From: Pseudodesulfovibrio alkaliphilus
GTDB lineage: Bacteria > Desulfobacterota > Desulfovibrionia > Desulfovibrionales > Desulfovibrionaceae
Reading direction: 5' to 3'
Assembly (NCBI RefSeq): GCF_009729555.1
Contig: NZ_WODC01000004.1
Span: forward strand, 124,001-188,000
DNA: 64,000 nt
Shown here piece by piece: positions 53,094 to 60,812 of the stretch. The first letter of the stretch is position 1. The number at the start of each line of letters is the position of its first letter. The translations under genes and the position numbers were made by a program. The notes beneath the pieces were generated by a model. That model saw only the letters and a list, made by a program, of their open reading frames with translations. It ran no database searches and had not been told where the DNA came from.

Positions 53094-54623
53094 CTATCCC
53101 TGGCGGTCCATGCTCCGGTAGTTGATGGCCTCGGCCAGATGGGCCGGGCCGATCCAGGCGGCCGCCTCCAGGTCGGCGATGGTCCGGGCGATGCGCAGAA
53201 TCCGCACATAGGCCCGGGCCGAAAGACCCAGGGTCTCCACCGCCCGCTTGAGAAAGGCGTGCTCGGTCTCGCCCAGGCGGCACCACTCCTCCAGGGCTGT
53301 GCCGGTCAACTCGGAATTGAGGGCAATGGGCTGTTCCGCGTAGCGCACGGCCTGAATCTCCCGGGCCGCCAGAATGCGGCCGCGCATGGTGGCCGAGTCG
53401 ATGTCTCCCCGGGTCTGCTTGAGGTCGTCATAGGGCACGGCCGGCACCTCCACCTGCAAGTCGATACGGTCCAGCAGCGGGCCGGACAGGCGTGAGCGGT
53501 AGCGCTGCACGGCCAGGGGCGAGCAGGTGCAGGGGTGGGTGTCGTCGGTCAGATAGCCGCAAGGGCAGGGGTTCATGGCCGCCACCAGCATGATGTCCGC
53601 CGGATACCTGAGGGACACCAGCGAGCGGGAGATGGTCACTTCTCCGTCCTCCAGCGGCTGGCGCAACACCTCCAGCACCGACTTCTTGAACTCGGGCATC
53701 TCATCAAGGAAGAGCACGCCCCGATGGGCCAGGGAGGTTTCGCCCGGCTGGGGGTAGCGGCCCCCGCCGATGAGGCCCACATCGGAAATGGTGTGGTGGG
53801 GGGTCCGAAAAGGACGCGTGACCATCAGCGCCTGGCCGCTGGGAAGTTGCCCGGCCACGGAATAGATCTTGGTCACCTCCAGCGCCTCCTCGAAACGCAG
53901 GGGCGGGAGCACGGTGGGGATGCGCTTGGCAAGCATGGTCTTGCCCGAACCGGGCGGACCGATGAAAAGTAGGTTGTGCCCCCCGGCAGCCGCGATCTCG
54001 ATGGCCCGCTTGGCGTGCTCCTGGCCCTTGACCTCGGCGAAGTCGCTCAGGAAGGTCCGACGCTCGGCCCACAGGGTGTCGATGTCCACGGCCGCGGGCT
54101 CCACCGCCTCCTCGCCCAGCAACAGCCGAACCACCTGGCCCAGGTCCGCGGCCCCGATGACCGGGATGTCCTTGACCACCGCGCCTTCGCGGCCGTTGGC
54201 TCCGGGCACGATGATGCCCCGCCCCCGCCCGGCGCGGGCGGCCAGGGCCAGGGGCAGCACCCCGGGCACGGGCTTGAGCCCCCCGGTGAGGGACAGCTCG
54301 CCCGCCATGTACCACCCCTCCACCGCCTTGAGGGGAACAACCCCCATGGCGCAGAGGATACCCACGGCCAGGGGCAGGTCATAGGCGCTGCCCTCCTTGC
54401 GCACGTCGGCCGGGGCCAGGTTCACGGTGATCCGCGCGGGCGGCACCTTGAACCCGCAGTTTTTCAGCGCAGAAAAGACACGCTCCTTGGCCTCGCGCAC
54501 CGCGCCTTCGGCCAGCCCGACCATGGTGAAGCAGGGCATGCCGGAACGGGACAGATCCACCTCAAGCTCCACCTTGAAGGCATCAATGCCCATGAGGGCG
54601 GCGCAGGCGACTTTGGCTATCAT
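53094..54623 (-). CDS. comM: YifB/ComM-type Mg-chelatase-like AAA+ ATPase
   Basis: A 509-residue protein. An N-terminal Lon-like domain (residues 1-~180) is followed by an AAA+ module with Walker A GPPGSGKTMLAKR and Walker B GVLFLDEMPEF, then the family block RPFRTPHHTISDVGLIGGG and the C-terminal Mg_chelatase_C domain (SARAYVRILRIARTIADLE). A four-cysteine cluster lies in NPCPCGYLTDDTHPCTCSP, probably zinc-binding. ComM is a helicase promoting branch migration of incoming DNA in natural transformation; homologues occur in non-competent species as well. Starts at an ATG at 54623. Confidence 0.93.
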   Translation of the reverse strand: MIAKVACAALMGIDAFKVELEVDLSRSGMPCFTMVGLAEGAVREAKERVFSALKNCGFKVPPARITVNLAPADVRKEGSAYDLPLAVGILCAMGVVPLKAVEGWYMAGELSLTGGLKPVPGVLPLALAARAGRGRGIIVPGANGREGAVVKDIPVIGAADLGQVVRLLLGEEAVEPAAVDIDTLWAERRTFLSDFAEVKGQEHAKRAIEIAAAGGHNLLFIGPPGSGKTMLAKRIPTVLPPLRFEEALEVTKIYSVAGQLPSGQALMVTRPFRTPHHTISDVGLIGGGRYPQPGETSLAHRGVLFLDEMPEFKKSVLEVLRQPLEDGEVTISRSLVSLRYPADIMLVAAMNPCPCGYLTDDTHPCTCSPLAVQRYRSRLSGPLLDRIDLQVEVPAVPYDDLKQTRGDIDSATMRGRILAAREIQAVRYAEQPIALNSELTGTALEEWCRLGETEHAFLKRAVETLGLSARAYVRILRIARTIADLEAAAWIGPAHLAEAINYRSMDRQG

Positions 54624-54665
54624 GCAATTCCTGAACAGACCCGGAGCAAGGGACGCGCCATTGAC

Positions 54666-55388
54666 CTAGGCATTATTGATGGCACAGGGAAACTCTGCGG
54701 AAAAATCGGCCCCTTCGATTCTTTCGCCGCGGATATAATTATACACATTCATATCATGCACGATCTGCATCCAGAGCGGCTTTGTCTCGGCCTGAACGAC
54801 CGGGGACACATCATGAATCGACGGATGGTCCACCCAGAACACGGTACGAGGATTCGCGCTACGCTCCACCAGGCTGACAAATGCGTTGGTAACATCCTTA
54901 AAATCGTAATAAATCCCGTCATGCAGCTGGAGGCCGTTGGGGAAATTTATATACAGCGTATCGGCAGGCTTGAGATTGTCTTCTCCCAGTGACCTCACTA
55001 TCTCCTGCAGGCAGTGGACAAAGCCAATCGACAGTGCGTCGTCATTGTCCAATCGGGTTGTCACAAACCATTCCGCGTCCGGCGCAAGCGCTTTCATACG
55101 CTCCGCAACAGTTGGCAGGATCGTGTTATACGCACCGCAATAGACCGGGACAAAATTCTGATATTTTGCGTACGTCCCAATAATCTTTCGGATGTGTGCC
55201 GGAGTCTTCTCGTCAAACAGAACCAACCAGGTAAAGCCCTGTTCCTGCTGGGCGAACACGGTGGGAAAACAATATCTCTGGAACAGGTCGAGCCTCAGGG
55301 AAAGCCATGTGTTCTCAAGGCGCTTGGGAAAATCGATGGGATATATGTTCACATTGAAACGCGTAATTATGAAATGATGAAAATTCAC
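54666..55388 (-). CDS. Putative rhamnosyl transferase-like glycosyltransferase (240 aa)
   Basis: A 240-residue protein resembling the 'putative rhamnosyl transferase' family: FIITRFNVNI, then WLSLRLDLFQRYCFPTVFAQQEQGFTWLVLFDEKTP and VTTRLDNDDALSIGFV (a D-x-D-D metal site). It is AT-richer than its neighbours. The start is a GTG at 55388 with a GGGGGG site just upstream. It lies between comM and the periplasmic-protein gene with no glycan genes nearby, so it may have been acquired alone. Confidence 0.75.
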   Translation of the reverse strand: MNFHHFIITRFNVNIYPIDFPKRLENTWLSLRLDLFQRYCFPTVFAQQEQGFTWLVLFDEKTPAHIRKIIGTYAKYQNFVPVYCGAYNTILPTVAERMKALAPDAEWFVTTRLDNDDALSIGFVHCLQEIVRSLGEDNLKPADTLYINFPNGLQLHDGIYYDFKDVTNAFVSLVERSANPRTVFWVDHPSIHDVSPVVQAETKPLWMQIVHDMNVYNYIRGERIEGADFSAEFPCAINNA

Positions 55389-55719
55389 AGACCCCCCGCT
55401 GTTGCCAGACCGTAAGCAAACACATTGCGCCAGACCACATCCGGCTCAGACGGCAACGCCTTTGACGAGCAAAAAAACCATTGCCATGCAAGTTCCCACG
55501 CGGACAGGCCGCTCCCGGCCAGCGACGCGGACCGCCCTGACTGTCACCCGCAACCTCTTGAATTATCAATGTCCGAATGATGTATATAGCCCAAGGGGAT
55601 TTGTAAAGACCCGCCCGGCCTGTAAATCGGGCCGTCTCCAGAGTTTAGACTTTTTCCCAAGTCTGTGCTACGAACGTGCCGTCACGTCAGTCCATGCCCA
55701 GCCCTTTTTCGGAGGATAC
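55389..55719. other. Divergent intergenic region, glycosyltransferase/periplasmic protein
   Basis: A 331-base region holding the promoters for the divergent genes. A possible plus-strand promoter is TTGAAT at 55558 with TATATA at 55583 (19-base spacing, weak). The segment beginning 55555 is AT-rich. No repeat or RNA gene was seen. Confidence 0.35.
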
Positions 55720-56376
55720 ATGCGGACCCTGTTTCTGACCCTGCTGCTCCTGCTCGCCACGGCCTCCGGCGCCCTCGCCCTGGACACGTACGACGACGCA
55801 CCGGCTCCGGCATCCCTGCAACAGGACCTGGAGCCTGCCGGACACGACGAAAGCGACGAGGCCGCCGCCCGCCAGGACGAGCCGCAACCCGACACCGGGC
55901 AAACCAGCGACACGGACCCGGACCGGATGCGCGAGGCAGCCGAGGGCTTTGATCCCGACCAGGAGCCTGCCCCCGCCCGCTCGGGATACGTCAGCGTCAT
56001 CAAGGACGACCTGCGCCTGGAGCCCCTGGGCACCATGACCCTGCGCGACGGAACGATTTTGGAGATCATGGACTTCGTCAAGCTCGGCAAGTTCTACATC
56101 TACCTCTCGGGCAAGCTCAACAGCCGCTCCAGCACCGTGGTCAGCTTCACGCGATTAAGCGACCTGCAGATGTGGGCCTCCATCACCTTCCGCGACCAGC
56201 ACACCCTGACCGTGGTGGATAGGGGCCGCAAGGAGATGTTCTTCACCGAGGCCCGGCTCTATCTCGGCACGGACAGCCCGAACACCTTTACCTTCACCAC
56301 CCTCAACCGCAACAACTTCCAGCCCGAAACCGCTGTGGTCTACAAGCGGGACGTGGCATCCATCACCATCAACTGA
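55720..56376 (+). CDS. Exported hypothetical protein (218 aa)
   Basis: A 218-residue protein with a signal peptide (MRTLFLTLLLLLATASGALA, cleavage expected after ALA). An acidic low-complexity segment (residues ~25-90, rich in D, E, P, Q) leads to a compact beta-rich domain (LRLEPLGTMTLRDGTILEIMDFV to NNFQPETAVVYKRDVASITIN). I do not recognise the family. It is exported and followed 16 bases later by a lipoprotein gene, so the two may work together at the envelope. GGAGG precedes the ATG at 55720. Confidence 0.7.
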   Translation: MRTLFLTLLLLLATASGALALDTYDDAPAPASLQQDLEPAGHDESDEAAARQDEPQPDTGQTSDTDPDRMREAAEGFDPDQEPAPARSGYVSVIKDDLRLEPLGTMTLRDGTILEIMDFVKLGKFYIYLSGKLNSRSSTVVSFTRLSDLQMWASITFRDQHTLTVVDRGRKEMFFTEARLYLGTDSPNTFTFTTLNRNNFQPETAVVYKRDVASITIN

Positions 56377-56392
56377 CCGCCAAGGAGAAACC

Positions 56393-56782
56393 ATGCCCCC
56401 CATTACCCGCGCCGTGGCCACGGCCCTGCTCCTGGTCACCCTCCTGGGCTCCGCCGGATGCGGCGCCATTCTTCTGGGCGGCGCCGCAGCCGCCGGCACC
56501 TATGTCTATTTCGACGGACAGGCGAAAAACACCTACAACGCTTCCTTCCAAAAGGCCTACGACGCCTCCCTGGCCGCCTGCCGGGAGCTGACCATTCCTG
56601 TGACCAGCGAGACCAGGGACGGCACTTCGGGCAAGATCACGGGCAAGCTCTCCGGCGACACGGTGATCATCTCTCTGAAACTGGTGGGCGACAACCTGAC
56701 CGAGATCACGGTACGCGTCGGCCTTATCGGCAACGAGTCCGCCTCTCGCAGGATACACGCCACCATCTCCCGCCACCTCTAG
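56393..56782 (+). CDS. DUF3568-type lipoprotein
   Basis: A 129-residue lipoprotein. The signal ends in the lipobox LLGSAGCGA, so Cys23 should be lipidated. The mature part has GGAAAAGTYVYFDGQAKNTYN followed by a short alpha-beta domain (AYDASLAACRELTIPVTSETRDGTSGKITG). This is the DUF3568 pattern, common in Desulfovibrio-type genomes. AAGGAG lies upstream of the ATG. It shares the transcript of the exported protein before it. Confidence 0.85.
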   Translation: MPPITRAVATALLLVTLLGSAGCGAILLGGAAAAGTYVYFDGQAKNTYNASFQKAYDASLAACRELTIPVTSETRDGTSGKITGKLSGDTVIISLKLVGDNLTEITVRVGLIGNESASRRIHATISRHL

Positions 56783-57377
56783 CGGATCGCGAAAAGCGTC
56801 CGATTGCGTCGTTGCTTCAAACAGGGCAGCCCCTCGCGCAGGAGAACCACGCTTCGGGCTTGCCCTGTTTCCGCGCCTTGCACTCGAACACTTTTTCGCA
56901 ACCCGCTTCTTCCTGGAGCGCTTCGGATGGATGCGGCCAGAGGCCGAGAGGCATCCAGGCAGCACGCCCGGCGCAGCAGGGCTGCCGATTCTTCGACGCA
57001 GGGCGCTTCCAACACCCGCTCCCGATCCCGATCCATGAAAATTCCCTGAAAATCTGTTGGCCCGTTGACCTCTAGACAATTTCGGGATAATGGTTCGATA
57101 AGTTGCCACACGCTGTTTTACAGTGACCGATAAGGGTGACGATTGGTGACGATGAAATTACGGGGAGGTCTTGTGAAGGTACGACTTGCGATGGCCCCCA
57201 CCCCCTTGAACGTGGTTGTCCGGCTCGGCCGGACCTGGCCCCGGACGTTGCTCCGGGGCACTGGCGCGGTCTCCTGCGTCTGGAGCCGCAAGCTGCGCAT
57301 CCGCCCCAGGCGGCTGCGCCTCATGGACCCTGCCCCCGGGCGGGAAGCCCCGCCCGCACGGGGCATCGGCGGAAACA
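56783..57377. other. Long intergenic region with GTGAC repeats before the MerR-like gene
   Basis: A 595-base region without a convincing gene. The first ~280 bases give long reading frames on both strands with repetitive, Ser/Arg/Gly-rich output of the kind seen in non-coding high-GC DNA; they may be a dispersed intergenic repeat. A possible promoter (TTGACC at 57065, GATAAT at 57086) has a short 15-base spacing. Three copies of GTGAC(C/G)AT follow at 57123, 57136 and 57146. A GGGGAGG then GTG (57173) could start an 75-codon frame that overlaps the next gene, but coding is doubtful. Confidence 0.4.
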
Positions 57378-58427
57378 ATGGAAGAAGCGTACACGCATAA
57401 GGATCTTGCCGCCCTCTGCAAGGTCTCGGAAACGACCATCAAGAGCTACCGGCGCAAGTTCCCGGGGTTCATCCCTGTGCTCACCCACGGCAAGCCCATC
57501 CGGTTCAGAAAGGAGGCGGCTGATGTCTGCCTCAGGATTCGCGACTGCTTTGACAAGGGCATGTCTGTCAACGAGACGCGGAAAACCCTCAAGGAACACT
57601 TTAGGGAGTCTCCTGCCGAACGCAGACGGGTTGCCCAGCCGTCCCGGTCGGAGGACGCATCCCCGGAGGTCGCGGGGGCTGGCGTGGTTTCCCAGGAATA
57701 CCTGGACAAATTCTTCGCCACCGCCGGGCAGATGATGCAGGGCATGGCCGGACTGGCCACGGCCCAGGCCAAGGCCGGACAGCGGCTGCAGGCCCTTGAG
57801 ACCGCCATGCAGCGCCTCATCGAGGTGCAGCAGCGCAACAACGAGACGTTTACCCTTCTCCTGGAACGCACCACCCCGGCATCGGACACTCTCGCGGCGT
57901 CCTCCTCGACCGATGCCGGGGGCGGTGCCGGTCCCAAGGCCGACAGCGGCGGGCCAACCACCCCGCCACCTGTCCGGGCCAGAAAGGTCGTCAATGTCAC
58001 CTCCCCGGGCGGGGGTGTGAAGTCCTACACCCTGGAAAAATCCGAAGCCCCCGGCGCAACGAACTCGGGACGCACGGCTCTGGAGCGGCCCTCGGACGCC
58101 TTCCTGAACACGCCCATCGTCATCCGCAACGATCAGGGCGAATTCCTGGGCGTACCGGGGCGCATGTCCCTGGGGAACTTCGTGGAGGTGATGGTGCGCG
58201 AGGCCGAGGAAAGCGGCGCCTCCCTGTCCGACTGGCACCGGGACGAGGACACCTGGATCTTCACCATGCAGACTCCGGGCGGCGATGCCCACGCCCTGCA
58301 CTTCGTCTCCACCACCACGCCTCGCGGCAATCTGGTGGTGCTGCTCGACCGCCTTGATGTCAACGGCGAGCAGACATCGCCCCGCTTTCTCCAGGAGTTT
58401 TTCCGGCAGGTGAAGGACAAGATCTGA
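57378..58427 (+). CDS. MerR-like HTH protein with coiled coil and unknown C-terminal domain
   Basis: A 349-residue protein. Residues 1-70 form a MerR-type winged helix (YTHKDLAALCKVSETTIKSYRRKFPGFIP; GKPIRFRKEAADVCLRIRDCFDKGMS). Residues ~105-165 look like a coiled coil (AQAKAGQRLQALETAMQRLIEVQQRNNE). A Pro/Gly/Ser-rich linker leads to a C-terminal domain (~245-349) that I do not recognise, rich in strands (RMSLGNFVEVMVREAEESG, TWIFTMQTPGGDAHALHFV). It may be a single-component regulator or a DNA-binding structural protein. No metal-binding cysteine pattern of metal-sensing MerR proteins is seen. Confidence 0.75.
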   Translation: MEEAYTHKDLAALCKVSETTIKSYRRKFPGFIPVLTHGKPIRFRKEAADVCLRIRDCFDKGMSVNETRKTLKEHFRESPAERRRVAQPSRSEDASPEVAGAGVVSQEYLDKFFATAGQMMQGMAGLATAQAKAGQRLQALETAMQRLIEVQQRNNETFTLLLERTTPASDTLAASSSTDAGGGAGPKADSGGPTTPPPVRARKVVNVTSPGGGVKSYTLEKSEAPGATNSGRTALERPSDAFLNTPIVIRNDQGEFLGVPGRMSLGNFVEVMVREAEESGASLSDWHRDEDTWIFTMQTPGGDAHALHFVSTTTPRGNLVVLLDRLDVNGEQTSPRFLQEFFRQVKDKI

Positions 58428-58449
58428 TCCGGTGGGGCCAAAGCCTCCC

Positions 58450-59328
58450 CTACTCCAAATCCCAGACCTTGCGGACATGGTCGATGACCGCCCGCATGAC
58501 CGGGTCCTGGTCGCGCCGCCGAAGACAGACGAAATGCAGGTCGATGGTCAGCTCGTCAAAGGGCACGGCGTGGACCACGCCGATGCGGTTGGCCGCCTTG
58601 ATCTCGTTCTCGCGCAGCAGAGACACGCCCTTGCCAGCAGCCACCAGCACACGGATGACCTCGTCGCCGTCCACCTCCATCTCGTAGCAGGGCTTGAGGT
58701 TGCGCGAGGCGAAGAACGGCCCGATGATCGGCTGAAGCGGATTGTCGCCCGGGTCCATGATCCAGGGCAGCTCGACCAGGGCCGCGAGCCCCCCTGCGAT
58801 GCGATCCTTCCAGATGTCGGGCACGGCCACGAAAAAGCGGGTGGCCTCCAGCCGCAGGGCCAGAAGGTCTGCATTGCGCGGCGGGCCGAAGATGAATCCG
58901 CAGTCGAGCTTGTCCTGGGCGATGAGGCCCTGCACCGCGGTGCTGGCGCTTTGCAGAATCTGAAGCGTTATCTTGGGATGGCGCTCGCCCAGGGAATTGA
59001 GCAGGGGCACGATGCGCAGGTATTCGGCGTCGGTGTTCAACCCTATGGAGAGCTCGCCCACCAGCTCGCCGCCCATGTTCCTTGCCTCGATCCGCAGCTC
59101 CCGCGCAGCCCGCAGCACCTCCTCGGCCTTGCGGCGCAAGCGCCCGCCCGCCTCGGTCAGGCGCATCCCCTTGGGCGTGCGGATGAAGAGCCGGGTCGCA
59201 AGCTCCTCCTCCAGCGCCTTGATGTGGGCGCTGACCGTGGGCTGGCTGGCATGCAGCCGTTCGGCGGCCCGCGTCAGGTGCCCCTCCTCGGCCACCACCA
59301 CAAAGGTCTTGAGCTGGTAAAGTTCCAT
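58450..59328 (-). CDS. LysR-family transcriptional regulator
   Basis: A 292-residue LTTR. The N-terminal winged HTH is MELYQLKTFVVVAEEGHLTRAAERLHASQPTVSAHIKALEEELATRLFIRT, with a linker helix and a periplasmic-binding-fold effector domain (GELSIGLNTDAEYLRIVPLLNSL, ITLQILQSAS). The effector is unknown; LTTRs usually act on the divergent gene. The divergent neighbour here is the 58-residue protein gene, about 200 bases away. ATG at 59328 with AAGGAG upstream. Confidence 0.93.
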   Translation of the reverse strand: MELYQLKTFVVVAEEGHLTRAAERLHASQPTVSAHIKALEEELATRLFIRTPKGMRLTEAGGRLRRKAEEVLRAARELRIEARNMGGELVGELSIGLNTDAEYLRIVPLLNSLGERHPKITLQILQSASTAVQGLIAQDKLDCGFIFGPPRNADLLALRLEATRFFVAVPDIWKDRIAGGLAALVELPWIMDPGDNPLQPIIGPFFASRNLKPCYEMEVDGDEVIRVLVAAGKGVSLLRENEIKAANRIGVVHAVPFDELTIDLHFVCLRRRDQDPVMRAVIDHVRKVWDLE

Positions 59329-59524
59329 GTCTCCTTCTCCGGCACACTGCCACAAATGTCAATCACCCTGGCCGATACACATTCGTCACCTTGATCAGGA
59401 AAACCGAACAAGGGCATCGAACAATACAATTGGATTGGTTTCAAGGGTTTCCGTAGATATGCAGGTATGGAAAACCGCCCGTTTGGTGGCACCCCGCTTC
59501 CGGGGCAAGGAAAAGGAGACACCC
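59329..59524. promoter_or_regulatory. Divergent region between LysR gene and small protein gene
   Basis: Nearly 200 bases between the LysR gene and the small protein gene. It contains an AT-rich stretch 59405-59445 (TTGGTTTCAAGGG) where a LysR-type T-N11-A site could lie, but I cannot fix one. Confidence 0.3.
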
Positions 59525-59701
59525 ATGAGCATGGAATGCGATACCCGTCTGGCAATGATGGCCATGCAGCGCCGTGCTGAAAACAGCGCCCGCGCCGCCC
59601 ATATCTCCCGTCGCCGCCGCACCCGGATCCGCCGGGCCGGAGAGGCCGTGTCCGCCGGAGTAGCCGCCTTTGCGCTGACTCTCTTCACACGCGGATTCTG
59701 A
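59525..59701 (+). CDS. Small basic protein with a hydrophobic C-terminus (58 aa)
   Basis: A 58-residue protein with a good AAGGAG site. It is strongly basic in the middle (SRRRRTRIRRAGEA) with a short hydrophobic C-terminal stretch (VSAGVAAFALTLF), suggesting a membrane-anchored microprotein or a nucleic-acid-binding peptide. I do not recognise it. It sits opposite the LysR gene, so may be its target. A strong 17-bp stem follows its stop codon. Confidence 0.55.
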   Translation: MSMECDTRLAMMAMQRRAENSARAAHISRRRRTRIRRAGEAVSAGVAAFALTLFTRGF

Positions 59702-59738
59702 TCTTTCGGGGCCAAGGCCCCATACACCATGCGGGTTG

Positions 59739-59787
59739 GAGCCGCCCTTGCCCGGATTTCATCCTTTCCTCCGGGCAGGGGCGGCTC
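59739..59787 (+). terminator. 17-bp inverted repeat after the small protein gene
   Basis: GAGCCGCCCTTGCCCGG pairs with CCGGGCAGGGGCGGCTC (one wobble), with a 15-base loop, starting about 40 bases after the stop. It lacks a good run of Ts, but is likely to end transcription or protect the mRNA. Confidence 0.65.
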
Positions 59788-59978
59788 TTCATATGACAGT
59801 CAGACACAGCGTTCAAGCCGTTTGTCTTCAGATAAAAATCACAGCTTTTCAGCTGCTTATGTCTATATAGTAATTATTCTCATTTTTTGCTTGCGGAGCG
59901 ATTCGGGGTTGCGGTACAGTGCTTTCAGACACAACGGGTAGTTCATTCTATCCATTCAACCAACGACAAGGAGCAACC
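59788..59978 (+). promoter_or_regulatory. AT-rich promoter region of rubrerythrin gene
   Basis: About 190 bases with a marked AT-rich core at 59860-59890 (TATATAGTAATTATTCTCATT). This resembles a Fur/PerR-type box in composition, as expected for a peroxide-defence gene, but a clean palindrome is not present. AAGGAG precedes the ATG. Confidence 0.45.
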
Positions 59979-60476
59979 ATGAGCAAGACCCTGAAGAATC
60001 TGAAGGAAGCCTTTGCCGGCGAATCCCAGGCCAACCGCAAATACCTCGCCTATGCCGAGAAGGCCGACGCCGACGGCAAGCCCGGTGTGGCCAAGCTCTT
60101 CCGCGCCGCCGCGGCCGCCGAGACCATCCACGCACACGCCCATCTGCGCCTGATGAAAGGCATCGGCTCCACCGAGGAAAATCTCAAGGACGCCATTGAG
60201 GGCGAAACCTACGAATTCAAGTCCATGTACCCGGACATGATGGTCGAGGCCAAGGCCGAGGGTGAAAACGCCGCCCTGCGCTATTTCGGATTTGCCAACG
60301 AGGCCGAGAAGATCCACGCCGCCCTCTACACCCAGGCCCTTGAGGCCGACTCCGACGTGTTCGCGGACGCCGAGTTCTACATCTGTTCCGTCTGCGGGCA
60401 CACCACCGATGGAAAGCCCGAGGACAAGTGCCCCATCTGCAACGCCGCACCCAAAGCCTACCAGAAGGTCGACTAG
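59979..60476 (+). CDS. rbr: Rubrerythrin
   Basis: A 165-residue non-heme iron protein. The N-terminal diiron ferritin-like domain has AFAGESQANRKYLAYAEKA, AETIHAHAHLR and the later EAEKIHAALY ligands. The C-terminal rubredoxin-like domain carries two CxxC pairs in YICSVCGHT and DKCPICNAAP. Rubrerythrin reduces hydrogen peroxide in anaerobes using electrons from rubredoxin or NADH-linked donors. The length is short for the family but both domains are complete. Confidence 0.96.
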   Translation: MSKTLKNLKEAFAGESQANRKYLAYAEKADADGKPGVAKLFRAAAAAETIHAHAHLRLMKGIGSTEENLKDAIEGETYEFKSMYPDMMVEAKAEGENAALRYFGFANEAEKIHAALYTQALEADSDVFADAEFYICSVCGHTTDGKPEDKCPICNAAPKAYQKVD

Positions 60477-60812
60477 TGTGGCGTTCCGGAATAAAACACA
60501 TGAAAAACAGCGTAGAATATAACGACATTTTAATGGTTTATGGAAACGATAGGCCTGTGCCAATTTCGCGAACGTGACACTAGCCTTTCACGCCAGCCGA
60601 AAAAATGGCCCCGTCGCTTGAGGCGTTATCCATAAAAATGGAATAATTAGAGCCCCTAAATGATACTAGGGGCTCTTCTTTTTCTATCGAAATCCGTATG
60701 GTTCCTCGTACTTACAAACCGAAGACAATCGTTTTTGGTTGATATTTGATATTGCCAACAATTGGGACGGTGTAAGATTTTCTTGGATACCGCCCCACAT
60801 GCTTGCGGCTTG
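60477..60812. other. Intergenic boundary between rubrerythrin and the R-M island
   Basis: A 336-base gap in which GC content drops. A hairpin at 60650 can end transcription. I see no tRNA or attachment-site repeat. It marks the junction between core-type sequence and the low-GC restriction-modification genes. Confidence 0.5.
60650..60685 (+). terminator. Terminator between rubrerythrin and the HNH gene
   Basis: A perfect 9-bp stem GAGCCCCTA/TAGGGGCTC with an 8-base loop and TTCTTTTTC downstream. It lies ~175 bases after the rubrerythrin stop, so a small RNA ending here is possible but unproven. Confidence 0.8.

Noticed and set aside
56779-57111. Minus-strand frame of 110 codons after the lipoprotein gene.
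   Set aside because: Low-complexity Ser/Arg/Leu output, with a competing frame on the other strand. More likely an intergenic repeat than a gene.
57143-57400. Frame of 85 codons with GGGGAGG before an internal GTG, overlapping the MerR-like gene start.
   Set aside because: Output is Arg/Pro-rich with no structure seen. It may be a leader peptide, but the evidence is only the ribosome-binding site.
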